A DNA stretch of 34,181 nt. Source: Bacteroidales bacterium (GTDB lineage Bacteria; Bacteroidota; Bacteroidia; Bacteroidales; F082). The notes under the pieces are model-generated. The model was not told where the DNA came from, made no database searches, and saw only the letters and a list, made by a program, of their open reading frames with translations. Position 1 is the first letter of the stretch; each line of letters opens with the position of its first letter. Below are positions 17,923-25,625 of the stretch, one piece after another. The position numbers were made by a program, and so were the translations under genes. Location of the stretch: positions 1-34,181 of the forward strand of contig JAFRRE010000175.1 of assembly GCA_017428285.1 (NCBI GenBank), written 5' to 3'.

Positions 17923-19161
17923 ATGAAAAAACTATCAATCATATTAGCATGTGCCTTGGTAGCCTTGAGTGCCTGCACCAAGAGCAAGGAAGTCCATCCA
18001 GAAATAGGGGATAGCAATGATGAAATTGTTACGGTGGGCATGAAGGATGTCCATGTGGAATACACGCGGACAGATCATGTGGAATTGAACCGTGTTGTGT
18101 TCCATTACAGCCCCGCTGATGCCAATGGTAACGCCCAGCAATTTGAGGCTGCAGAAATGACAAAGCAGAGAACTTTCTTTGAGCTAACACTCAATGATTT
18201 GTTGAAAGATACACTCTATTGTTACTATTATGAGCTTTTCCCTAATAGTGGTTCGGCTTACAATACTGAACAAAAGACTTTCCATACGCAAGCCTTTGAC
18301 CAGCCTCAGCCGCCAACACCACCAAGTGATGTGCCAGAAGGAGCAGTAAATGGCTTATTCGCTATCAATGAAAACGGTAATCAATTCTATTTTTCTAAAG
18401 GGAATTTACAATATCAAGCTTCTACAAATACTTGGAGGTTTGCAGAACATCAGTGGGATTATGTTGGGAATGGATGGAGTGGTACTGTGTATGAAAATGA
18501 TATTAAATGTGATAACTTTTTAATATCACCCAATTATGATGGATGGATTGATCTGTTTTGCTGGGGAACAAGTGGCTACAACCATGGTGCTAATTGCTAT
18601 CAACCATGGAGCACGAGTCGTGATTGGTCTGACTTCTATCCTTATGGACAAAGCACAGGCAATCTGTATGATCAGACAGGTGAAGCTGATTGGGGTTACA
18701 ATTCCATCAGCAACGGAGGCAATACAACTAATTCTTGGCGAACATTGACTGTTGAGGAGTGGGTTTATTTGTTCGAGACTCGCATTACCTCATCAGGTAT
18801 CCGCTTTGCCAAAGCCATCGTGAATAATGTAAAAGGTGTGATTTTGTTACCCGACAACTGGAGTACGAGTACTTACACTTTGAATAATACAAATCAAAGC
18901 GAAGTTAGTTGTAATAGTAATATCATCAACAGCACTCAATGGAGCGTACTGGAGAATGCTGGTGCTGTATTCCTGCCTGCTGCGGGTGGGCGATATGGAA
19001 CAGATACGGTTGATGTTAACTATGGTCGCTACTGGTCATCTTCGCATATGATGTCTACTTCAGTTTTTCTTGTGAATTTCGATGATACCAGCCTTGAACC
19101 AGGCACTTGGGGTCACCACTACTATGGTCAGTCTGTACGTTTAGTGCATACTACTCAATGA
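17923..19161 (+). CDS. Surface lipoprotein with one copy of the same domain
   Basis: Protein of 412 residues with lipobox ALSAC (lipidated Cys18). Residues 25-125 match the N-terminal Fn3-like region of the preceding lipoprotein in layout (EIVTVGMKDVHVEY, then LYCYYYELFPNSG). After a Pro-rich linker (QPQPPTPPSDVPEG), residues about 139-412 are a third copy of the large domain (FYFSKGNLQYQAST, RFAEHQWDYVG, DGWIDLFCWGTSGY, RYWSSSHMMS, GQSVRLVH). One Gly of the WGTSG neighbourhood is replaced (FCWGTSG). It lies 12 bases after the preceding stop, is the last gene of the operon, and is probably a duplicated partner of it. Function unknown. Confidence 0.87.
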   Translation: MKKLSIILACALVALSACTKSKEVHPEIGDSNDEIVTVGMKDVHVEYTRTDHVELNRVVFHYSPADANGNAQQFEAAEMTKQRTFFELTLNDLLKDTLYCYYYELFPNSGSAYNTEQKTFHTQAFDQPQPPTPPSDVPEGAVNGLFAINENGNQFYFSKGNLQYQASTNTWRFAEHQWDYVGNGWSGTVYENDIKCDNFLISPNYDGWIDLFCWGTSGYNHGANCYQPWSTSRDWSDFYPYGQSTGNLYDQTGEADWGYNSISNGGNTTNSWRTLTVEEWVYLFETRITSSGIRFAKAIVNNVKGVILLPDNWSTSTYTLNNTNQSEVSCNSNIINSTQWSVLENAGAVFLPAAGGRYGTDTVDVNYGRYWSSSHMMSTSVFLVNFDDTSLEPGTWGHHYYGQSVRLVHTTQ

Positions 19162-19241
19162 GTTTTCACATAATAGCATTAACTTTGTCCTCCTCGTCCA
19201 AGATGTCCGATAATTCCGCAAGAACAAGCTGAAAACTTGCA

Positions 19242-19289
19242 AAGCCACCATCAAACTCCAAAGGAAACTGTGGAACGCGAGGGTGGCTT
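19242..19289. terminator. Possible bidirectional terminator between convergent genes
   Basis: AAGCCACC (19242-19249) and GGTGGCTT (19282-19289) are perfectly complementary but separated by 32 bases, and no long T-run follows. It lies in the 155-bp spacer between the lipoprotein operon and the minus-strand EEP gene. Nothing else is recognisable in that spacer. Confidence 0.35.
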
Positions 19290-19316
19290 CGTTTGTCAAT
19301 AGATTTCTTCAAGCCA

Positions 19317-20054
19317 TTAACGAGGCAATTGTAGGATAACTACCAAAGGCCGATGGTCGGATGCCTCTGGCTCATTTATCACGTTATATTCCAGCGTTAC
19401 TGCAGGTCGTTCTTTGAACGTTGCAATGTAATCAATGCACTCCTGCGGCTCGTCGGCAGGGTAGGTTGCTTGGTTGCCGGAATTGAGTGTAAAATACTCC
19501 GACATCTCCTGCAACAACTGCGAGTCGGGAGCATCATTCCAGTCGCCCGCAAGGATGAAAGGTTTCTGCCAGCGTTGAGCTTCTTCCACGATGAGAGGAA
19601 CCGATGCCAACCGTTGTTCCTCTTCAAGGTCCAAGTGGGTGCAAGCCAACACATAATCTTTCAACTCTACCACCAGCAGTACACGAGGCTCCTCGCCAGG
19701 CAAGGGTATACGACTTGTGCTCAAAGGTTGCTCTCGGGTGAGTATGCCTACGCCATATTTGCCTCCGTCGTAGTCGATGGCACTTCCAAAGATAGGATAA
19801 TATTGTGTGCGGTTGGCCAACTCACCCAATTGGTCATGCTGCCCGCTTCGGCCTGTCATGCTGTCCAACTCCTGAAGCGCCACCACATCGGGTTGCTGCT
19901 CAGCAATCACGGCAGCCGTACGGTCGTAGTCTACAACCATATCCATACCCGCACAATGCCGCACATTATAGCTCATTATTTTCAGCTGGTTTTGCCCATA
20001 GACTGCCAGTGTGATGCCCACCAGCATAAAGGCCAAAAAGATTCTATGCTTCAT
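19317..20054 (-). CDS. Exported endonuclease/exonuclease/phosphatase (EEP) family protein
   Basis: Protein of 245 residues with a signal peptide (about residues 1-20, ending VYGQ). The EEP catalytic motifs are in order: MSYNVRHCAG (Asn), VVALQELDS (the metal-binding Glu), ACTHLD, LAGDWNDAP (Asp and Asn), and SDHRPLVV (Asp-His pair) near the C-terminus. The family hydrolyses phosphodiester or phosphomonoester bonds (nucleic acids, sphingomyelin, inositol phosphates); the substrate here is not predictable. The gene follows the transglutaminase-like gene by 15 bases and is probably co-transcribed from the promoter at 22643-22650. Confidence 0.9.
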   Translation of the reverse strand: MKHRIFLAFMLVGITLAVYGQNQLKIMSYNVRHCAGMDMVVDYDRTAAVIAEQQPDVVALQELDSMTGRSGQHDQLGELANRTQYYPIFGSAIDYDGGKYGVGILTREQPLSTSRIPLPGEEPRVLLVVELKDYVLACTHLDLEEEQRLASVPLIVEEAQRWQKPFILAGDWNDAPDSQLLQEMSEYFTLNSGNQATYPADEPQECIDYIATFKERPAVTLEYNVINEPEASDHRPLVVILQLPR

Positions 20055-20069
20055 ACTATTATTTGAGTA

Positions 20070-22625
20070 TTATTTCACTTTAGCCATCACCTTCAGCATT
20101 TGCTCGCCCAAGCCAATCGTATAGCCCTGCTTCACAAACACCACCTCGCTATTGGCATTGCCGATGAGGAAAATGGGACGGATGTCGGTGTTGAGGTGCA
20201 AGCCGTCAACGATTTCTTCGCGGATGTTACCGTCATCGAGACCATAAACGATACCTTCCGGTAACTCGTTGAAATTCTTTAGTTTGAACTTGTCGTAATC
20301 ATCTTTGCTGCTGAAGACAAAAATCATCGGCAGGTTGCTGTCTTCAAAGTCTTTGCGGAAGGCAGCAATGTCTTGCATGGCATGGGTGGTGGGCTCGCTA
20401 CCTTGGTCCATATAACCGAGAATGAAATAGCTGTCTTTGATCAATTGCTTGGGATTGCCTTTTTCTCCAGTCTCAGGGTCGGCGAATTTGCTGTCGGCAT
20501 AATAACTGCCGACAACACGAAGCTCGTTGTCGGGTTGGCGCAGGACAAGGTTCACTTGTGTGGTTTCACCCGCCTTGATGGTGAAAAACTCGCTGTGGGT
20601 CAGGGCTGTGCCGTCCTCCAAGCGGGTGCCTGCCGTGAGGATATAATAGCCTTCGTCCAAGGGCGTGGGATGGTCGAAAGAGGAGAGCATCATGCCATCG
20701 TCGATGCCAGGGTCCTTGGCGTCGTAGGCCAGGAGGTGGAAGCTGTTGCCGTCAAACTTTTTGATGCTGAAATGCGTGTAGTATTTCGGGTCGGCCACGG
20801 AGGCAGTGGGGTAGTAGTGGATGTCGACATAGCCTTGGGCCATGTTGGACGGCTCGGCTGCTTCAAAGTCAACGTTAACCCAGTCGTTATCGAAATACTG
20901 CACATTGCCGTTGACGGGGTTGATCTGTGCTGCGATGCCCAAACTGCGGGCCATGGCCACGAAGAAAATGTCGCGTGAATGACGGTCGGCCTTGCGGACT
21001 TTCAGCACGCCCAATGGCGAGATGGGATACCGCTGAGGATTCAAGTCATCATTGGTGTTGATGTTGTTTTTCACCCAGTCGACGAGTAAAGCGGGGCTGT
21101 CGTGGTATTGCATCCACTCTGCCTTGGGGAAGAACTCGGTGAGGGTCTGGCGCCACGGCACGAGCATCTCGTTGCTGATGCGAGGGCTGAGGATGTATTG
21201 TGCATAATGCTCCACCGGCATCGAGACGGCGGACGAGGTGATGTCGGGCGTGTAGTCGAAGTGGTCTTTCAAGACATCTAGCGTGACGTCGCGCAGGTCT
21301 TTGTCGGAGATGTTTTGCAGCAGGTTCACGGCCTTAATCTCCTGTTGCTTGCTTTGGGCGTATTCCACGAAGTCGGCAATGGTCTGGTAGTTACCCCAGG
21401 TCTTCTCGTAGATGCGGCACAGGCCTTTGTTGCCCGTGTTGATGATGAGCTCGTCTTGAGCGGCCTTGCAGTCTTTGATGTAGGCATTGCGCAAGGCGTC
21501 TTCTTGGGCCACACGGCGGTCGTTTTCGGCACGCATCTCAGCCGTGATTTCGGGCAAGACGCTGGTTGGGGCGGGCGGCACCATGTCGAACTCGAAGGTG
21601 TCGCTTTGGCCTTGCTCATGGTCGAGGGTGATGGTGACGTTCTCTTGTTCGCCCGATTTGAAGACTTGGAAGCCGAACTTGCCGTCCTTGGCGGCGTAGG
21701 CCATCATGCAGCCCAAACCGGCGGTGAGCCAGGTCTGGCCGTTCTCGTCGGTGGTCTTCGTGACGACGGTGCAGAACTCGGCGTAGTTATAGATCTTGAA
21801 CTCCACGGGCAGGTTGGCCTGTGGCTTGCCGTCCATGTCCACGACGGTGATGGTGGTCTTGGCGGTCTTGCCGTAGTTGTCCACCACGTTGATTTCCGTG
21901 TAGTTGGCACTACGGCTGATGACCTCCTCTGGGCCGTCGTAGTCGCCAAACACGCGCGTGTGTAATAATAAGGTGCGCGAGGCGGGCTCGTTGAACCAAC
22001 CTAAGTCAAGCACAGGCTCCGGCTCGCAGGCGCCGAGGAAATGCCAATTTCCATCCACCCATGCTTCCACCCAGGCGTGGTTGTCGTCGCAGTGGGCCCA
22101 GCGGGGGGTATAGACCTGTCGGGCCGGGATGCCCACGGTACGCAAGGCCGTCACCAGCAGTGTCGACTCCTCGCCGCAGCGACCCCACGAGGTCTTGATG
22201 GTGACCATAGGCGCGCTGGTACGGCTGTCGCTGCCCTTGTAGTTGACGTGCTCGTGGCACCAGTGGTTCACTTCGAGGACGGCGTCATATAAAGAGAGGT
22301 CTTTCACGCGTGCTTTCAACTCCTCGTAATAGGTGGCGCGGAAGCGGTCAAGGTTCTCGTTGTTGACGCGCACGGGTACCACGAAATGCTTGAACTCGCG
22401 CTCGGGGACGCTGGCGCCCCAAGGCATCTCTTCTTTGGCCAGGAAGGCATAGTGGATGCACTCGCGGTAATAGTCTTCGGTGTAGTCCACACTGTCGCCG
22501 AGCGGCATATATTGGTAGAGGAACTGTAAGGCTTGTTTTTCGTTGAAGGACGTTTCCTTTTCTGATGAACAAGCCGTGACAAGCAGGGCAAAGGCGGTAA
22601 TGAGAAAGAATAAAGTGTTTTTCAT
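20070..22625 (-). CDS. Transglutaminase-like lipoprotein
   Basis: Protein of 851 residues. The lipobox LVTAC gives the lipidated Cys at 19. The transglutaminase-like core contains WGRCGEES (nucleophile Cys150), DDNHAWVEAWV (His183) and, where the third catalytic Asp is expected, GACEPEPV with Glu201. A beta-sandwich region resembling a carboxypeptidase regulatory domain follows (NVVDNYGKTAKTTITVVDMDGKPQANLPVEFKIY is one stretch of it, about residues 245-280), then a long C-terminal region. The last 100 residues (FRKDFEDSNLPMIFVFSSKDD, IRPIFLIGNANSEVVF) look like a thioredoxin-like fold without a CxxC pair. Likely a periplasmic or surface peptidase or cross-linking enzyme. It heads a two-gene unit with the EEP gene. 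Confidence 0.88.
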   Translation of the reverse strand: MKNTLFFLITAFALLVTACSSEKETSFNEKQALQFLYQYMPLGDSVDYTEDYYRECIHYAFLAKEEMPWGASVPEREFKHFVVPVRVNNENLDRFRATYYEELKARVKDLSLYDAVLEVNHWCHEHVNYKGSDSRTSAPMVTIKTSWGRCGEESTLLVTALRTVGIPARQVYTPRWAHCDDNHAWVEAWVDGNWHFLGACEPEPVLDLGWFNEPASRTLLLHTRVFGDYDGPEEVISRSANYTEINVVDNYGKTAKTTITVVDMDGKPQANLPVEFKIYNYAEFCTVVTKTTDENGQTWLTAGLGCMMAYAAKDGKFGFQVFKSGEQENVTITLDHEQGQSDTFEFDMVPPAPTSVLPEITAEMRAENDRRVAQEDALRNAYIKDCKAAQDELIINTGNKGLCRIYEKTWGNYQTIADFVEYAQSKQQEIKAVNLLQNISDKDLRDVTLDVLKDHFDYTPDITSSAVSMPVEHYAQYILSPRISNEMLVPWRQTLTEFFPKAEWMQYHDSPALLVDWVKNNINTNDDLNPQRYPISPLGVLKVRKADRHSRDIFFVAMARSLGIAAQINPVNGNVQYFDNDWVNVDFEAAEPSNMAQGYVDIHYYPTASVADPKYYTHFSIKKFDGNSFHLLAYDAKDPGIDDGMMLSSFDHPTPLDEGYYILTAGTRLEDGTALTHSEFFTIKAGETTQVNLVLRQPDNELRVVGSYYADSKFADPETGEKGNPKQLIKDSYFILGYMDQGSEPTTHAMQDIAAFRKDFEDSNLPMIFVFSSKDDYDKFKLKNFNELPEGIVYGLDDGNIREEIVDGLHLNTDIRPIFLIGNANSEVVFVKQGYTIGLGEQMLKVMAKVK

Positions 22626-22642
22626 ATTGCAATTGTTTGCTG

Positions 22643-22650
22643 CAAAGATA
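22643..22650 (-). promoter_or_regulatory. Bacteroidota -7 promoter element for the transglutaminase-EEP unit
   Basis: Minus-strand TATCTTTG matches TAnnTTTG and lies 17 bases upstream of the start codon at 22625. It falls in the 29-bp gap after the end of the ATPase gene. Confidence 0.6.
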
Positions 22651-22654
22651 GTGT

Positions 22655-23866
22655 TTATTTCAATCCTTCCATCAAGAACTTCCTCAAATGGATGTGGGTG
22701 ATGCCGTTGTCATCGTTGCGGGTGACAAGTGGTGTCATCGAGATGACATATTTCGGATAGTTGTCCTTGATGGCACGTAGGTTGCCAAATTCACGTTCGC
22801 GGGTGGTTTCATCAGCAATGATGAATGCAGCTTGCACATATTTTTTTCGTTGCCCACCTTTCGCTGTGCATACAAAATCGATTTCTCCGGCTTGTAACTG
22901 ACCGACGGTCACTGTGTAGCCCAAATAGATAAGGTGTTGATAAATAATATTTTCAATCACTTTTTCAATGTCGCCTTCACGACTTCCTCCTGCCAATGCA
23001 TTGCGGATGCCATGATCCTCAAAATAAAACTTGTCATTGTTTTCGAACAGCCGTTTGCCGTGGATATCGAATCGGTTCACTTGATGAATCATGTACGCTT
23101 CGGTCAGGTACTTGATGTAGTTGGAGACAACGGTCGAGGTCACGTTCTCGCCTTGTGACTTCATGAACTTTGCAATGCTGTTGGCTGAAATGAGTTTGCC
23201 AGCATTGTCGGCAAGAAAACGCACTAAGTTTTCTAAGAAGGTTACGTTGCGGATTTGGTTGCGCATGACAACGTCTTTCAAAAGCACGGTATGATAAATG
23301 TCCATCTGGTATTCACGCGCATCATCTTCGTCAAGGCCGATTTTTACAAGGCCAGGCAAACCTCCGAATTGGATGTATTGTGACAAGGCATCGTCGCTGT
23401 CGCTAAGGTTGTGGAAAGTGAGAAACTCTTGGTAGCTGAGCGATTGGATGTAAATCTCTTTGTAACGACCTCCGATGAGCGTGCTCAATTCGTTGCTCAG
23501 CATTTTGGCGTTGCTTCCAGTGATGACAATTTCTGCATCGCGTTCTGTATGGAAGCTTCTAACACTGCGCTCAAATTCCTCAATGTCTTGAATTTCATCA
23601 ATGAAGATGTAGTTTTTCTTCCCTTTTTGATAATGGTTCTCAATGTGGCCGTTTAGCTCTCGATACGTTTGGATGGAGTCGAACTCCCGTTTTTCCTTGT
23701 CGATATAAATCACATTGCTGTCGGCCTCGTTCCGCTTTTGGTCGCGCAATTGCTTCAATAGATAGCTCTTCCCAACCCGTCTTTGCCCTGTCAGGACGAT
23801 AATCGTGTTCTTTCCGAAATACCTTTCCACCTTGTTGAGGTAGTGTTGCCGAATGATGTTTTCCAT
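22655..23866 (-). CDS. AAA ATPase with DUF4143 (PD-(D/E)XK-like) C-terminal domain
   Basis: Protein of 403 residues. The N-terminal AAA_14 domain has Walker A GQRRVGKS (27-34) and Walker B YIFIDEIQDIEEF, with VITGSNAKML as sensor 1. A winged-helix-like segment (ANSIAKFMKSQGENVTSTVVSNYIKYL) follows. The DUF4143 part carries GEIDFVCTAKGGQRKKYVQAAF, the pattern of a PD-(D/E)XK nuclease core. The family is very abundant in Bacteroidota and its role is unknown. The ATG at 23866 (MENIIRQHYLNKVERYF) is preferred over an upstream in-frame ATG at 23899, because that one falls in the promoter/iteron region. Four 40-bp iterons lie directly upstream and the gene may be autoregulated through them. Confidence 0.88.
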   Translation of the reverse strand: MENIIRQHYLNKVERYFGKNTIIVLTGQRRVGKSYLLKQLRDQKRNEADSNVIYIDKEKREFDSIQTYRELNGHIENHYQKGKKNYIFIDEIQDIEEFERSVRSFHTERDAEIVITGSNAKMLSNELSTLIGGRYKEIYIQSLSYQEFLTFHNLSDSDDALSQYIQFGGLPGLVKIGLDEDDAREYQMDIYHTVLLKDVVMRNQIRNVTFLENLVRFLADNAGKLISANSIAKFMKSQGENVTSTVVSNYIKYLTEAYMIHQVNRFDIHGKRLFENNDKFYFEDHGIRNALAGGSREGDIEKVIENIIYQHLIYLGYTVTVGQLQAGEIDFVCTAKGGQRKKYVQAAFIIADETTREREFGNLRAIKDNYPKYVISMTPLVTRNDDNGITHIHLRKFLMEGLK

Positions 23867-23874
23867 AATTTTTT

Positions 23875-24010
23875 CTTTTATAGAAGAAATTTTCTGCAAA
23901 AATAGAAAATATTTCCTTTATAGAAGAAATTTATAGCAAAAACATGAAATATTTCTTTTATGGAAGAAATATCCTTGAAAAACCTGAAATTCTTCTTTTA
24001 TGGAAGAAAG
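23875..24010. repeat. Four 40-bp tandem iterons with a palindromic core, upstream of the ATPase gene
   Basis: The core CTTTTATAGAAGAAAT (or with TATGGAAG) occurs at 23875-23890, 23915-23930, 23955-23970 and 23995-24010, exactly 40 bases apart each time. The core with flanks is an imperfect palindrome, TTCTTTTATAGAAGAA. The bases between cores are also related (GCAAAAATAGAAAATA, GCAAAAACATGAAATA, TGAAAAACCTGAAATT), so this is a decayed 40-bp tandem repeat. Copies 3 and 4 share a T-to-G change. The array starts in the leader of the ATPase gene and runs up towards the opposite promoter. Confidence 0.9.
23897..23904 (-). promoter_or_regulatory. -7 promoter element of the ATPase gene, inside iteron 1
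   Basis: Minus-strand TATTTTTG matches TAnnTTTG, 31 bases upstream of the ATG at 23866. The palindrome of iteron 1 lies just downstream, around +15, and that of iteron 2 lies over the -33 region, so a protein bound to the iterons would block this promoter. Confidence 0.6.
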
Positions 24011-24030
24011 AGTATTGGTGGAGAGATTGG

Positions 24031-24076
24031 TTTTCTGAATTTGTAATGCAATTATCAGAAAAATACGCTATCTTTG
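24031..24076 (+). promoter_or_regulatory. Promoter with overlapping dyad, reading towards the methylase
   Basis: TATCTTTG (24069-24076) matches TAnnTTTG. TTTTCTGA (24031-24038) and TCAGAAAA (24055-24062) form a perfect 8-bp dyad over the -33 region; a TTTG lies at 24040-24043 inside it. This is a likely operator. Transcription would begin near 24083. Confidence 0.55.
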
Positions 24077-24082
24077 CGCCAA

Positions 24083-24399
24083 ATAAAGAACATAGCATCA
24101 TTAGAGAAAAACATAGAGCATAAATAACATAGTATAAACCAAAGCATTAGCTATTATTCGCGTTCAAAACAAAAGCGTCGGAAACTCTTGGTTTGAAACC
24201 ATCGGATAAAAGCAAATTCACGGAAGAGGTCTAAAGCTTCCGTCGTACAAGGTAATGATAATGCTCGCACCAATAAGGTGTGGGCTTGACTACTTGTACG
24301 GCGGGGTTCACCGACGCTCCCCGTGAACGCGATAGAAAGGCCTGCACCTTTCTTTTGTCCGAAAAGTGATTGATAGCCATGCAAAAACTGTCAATCACG
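24083..24399 (+). ncRNA. Putative structured, possibly pseudoknotted leader RNA in front of the methylase gene
   Basis: Helices seen directly: TGGTT/AACCA (24189-24201); ACGGAAG (24220-24226) with CTTCCGT (24237-24243); CGTACAAG (24244-24251) with CTTGTACG (24293-24300), extendable to 11 bp; GCTCGCACC with GGTGTGGGC (24263-24285, two wobbles); and GTTCAC (24306-24311) with GTGAAC (24323-24328). The loop of the last helix contains CCGACGCT (24311-24318), which is exactly complementary to AGCGTCGG at 24174-24181, so a long-range pseudoknot is possible. CGGGG/CCCCG (24302-24306, 24319-24323) is a competing pairing. Then follow GAAAGG/CCTTTC (24335-24352), CTTTT/AAAAG (24352-24366), and GTGATTGATAG with CTGTCAATCAC (24366-24398), which ends next to the ATG. 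I recognise no known RNA family. No stand-alone coding function is seen here. Confidence 0.6.
24335..24356 (+). terminator. Attenuator-like terminator in the methylase leader
   Basis: GAAAGG (24335-24340), loop CCTGCA, CCTTTC (24347-24352), then four T. It lies 44 bases upstream of the methylase ATG. The U-tract is short, so termination may be partial or conditional. Confidence 0.5.
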
Positions 24400-25572
24400 A
24401 TGGCAAATAACAAAACCCTATCAAATGCAAAAAGAGCCAAAAAAGATGAGTTTTATACTCAATTAGTTGATATAGAAAGCGAGTTGGTGCATTATAAAAC
24501 ACATTTTAAAGAGAAAACGGTTTTTTGTAATTGCGATGACCCTTATGAAAGTAATTTCTTCAAATACTTTGCTGCGAATTTCAATCATCTTGGGCTGAAG
24601 AAACTAATAGCAACATGTTATGATCCTTCTCCTGTGGCAGGGCGTCAACTAGATATTTTTGGTCAAGGTATATTACCAGTTTCTGAAAAGAAAGCATATA
24701 AGATTGAAATCACAGAAGTGACTGATGTCAATAATGATGGTGCTATTAATCTTTCAGATGTAGAATACCTGATTAAGAATGATAAGAATGTTTTGTCAAA
24801 ACTTGAAGGGAATGGAGATTACAAATCAAAAGAATGCGAAATGCTGTTGGAAGAAGCCGATATTGTTGTCACAAATCCTCCTTTTTCTCAACTAAACGAT
24901 TACATTTTGTTCCTTCATAAACATGGTAAGAAATTCTTGGTAATGTGCAACCATAATATTGTCCATTATACCGAGATATTTCCATTGATAAAAAATAATG
25001 AAATTTGGCTTGGGTATAATTCTAATAAGACGGTAAGATTTGCTATGCCAGATTACTATGAAAAATGGGATGAGATAATTGATGGAGTTAAATATGGCAA
25101 GGTGCCTTCAATTGGTTGGATTACTAATCTTGATATAACCAAAAGGCACGAGGATTTGATACTATATAGAACATATAATAAGTCGGATTATCCAAAATAT
25201 GAGAACTTTGATGCAATTGATGTAGAGAAGGTCTCAGAAATACCATGTGATTATTATGGGATTATGGGTGTGCCCGATACGTTGTTGGATCAATATAACC
25301 CAGAACAATTTGAAATTCTTGGAGCAGATGGTATTCCTCAAAGTGCAATCGAATTGGGCATTGGTAGAATTGGTGAAGAATGGATGCAAAAGTACCGTGC
25401 CAATGGTGGTACAGGACACTATACTGCGAATATGAAAAGTATTGTTCTCGTAAGAAACGACATGGCAAAGAAACCCTATAGTCGCATTTTCATCCGTCGT
25501 AAGCAAAAGCCAATAGACTACGCTTCGGTAGAACCGACGGCCTCGATGGCGGCAGAAAACCAAGTCCCGTAG
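24400..25572 (+). CDS. EcoRI-family adenine-specific DNA methyltransferase
   Basis: Protein of 390 residues predicted to transfer a methyl group from S-adenosylmethionine to adenine in DNA. The EcoRI_methylase family signature begins at the N-terminus: NAKRAKKDEFYTQL, then CNCDDPYESNFFKYFAANF. Catalytic motif IV is TNPPF (158-162). The EF-hand-like stretch DVNNDGAINLSDV (about 109-121) is a usual feature of this family. ATG 24400 (MANNKTLSNAKRAK) is chosen over TTG 24370 and ATG 24379, because those lie within a leader hairpin and family proteins start at this point. The gene is clearly A+T-richer than its neighbours, except for the last 20 codons or so. It is followed after 53 bases by the DUF262-HNH gene, suggesting a restriction-modification-like pair. 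Confidence 0.9.
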   Translation: MANNKTLSNAKRAKKDEFYTQLVDIESELVHYKTHFKEKTVFCNCDDPYESNFFKYFAANFNHLGLKKLIATCYDPSPVAGRQLDIFGQGILPVSEKKAYKIEITEVTDVNNDGAINLSDVEYLIKNDKNVLSKLEGNGDYKSKECEMLLEEADIVVTNPPFSQLNDYILFLHKHGKKFLVMCNHNIVHYTEIFPLIKNNEIWLGYNSNKTVRFAMPDYYEKWDEIIDGVKYGKVPSIGWITNLDITKRHEDLILYRTYNKSDYPKYENFDAIDVEKVSEIPCDYYGIMGVPDTLLDQYNPEQFEILGADGIPQSAIELGIGRIGEEWMQKYRANGGTGHYTANMKSIVLVRNDMAKKPYSRIFIRRKQKPIDYASVEPTASMAAENQVP

Positions 25573-25610
25573 GGACGCAGGACATTAAGCAGGCGGATTC
25601 ATCCCCTGCG
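25564..25610. repeat. Short palindromic repeats overlapping the methylase stop codon
   Basis: GTCCCGTAGGGAC (25564-25576) is a 5-bp-stem hairpin containing the TAG stop. CGCAGG (25576-25581) and CCTGCG (25605-25610) form a second dyad around it. GTCCCGTAGGGAC-like sequences are common intergenic repeats in Bacteroidota from general experience; this was not checked by search. Confidence 0.5.
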
Positions 25611-25625
25611 CCAAACAAAGAGAAA

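Noticed and set aside
23875..24010. CRISPR array
   Set aside because: The units are 40 bp with related, not unique, sequences between cores; only four copies; no cas genes in the window.
24083..24399. Retron, IscB omega-RNA (HEARO) or group II intron remnant
   Set aside because: No reverse transcriptase or IscB/TnpB gene is nearby, the DUF262-HNH protein has no RuvC part, and no convincing domain V was found. Not fully excluded without a covariance search.
24154..24440. Small minus-strand proteins opposite the structured leader
   Set aside because: The two overlapping frames have no recognisable family, no TAnnTTTG promoter and a composition explained by hairpin arms.
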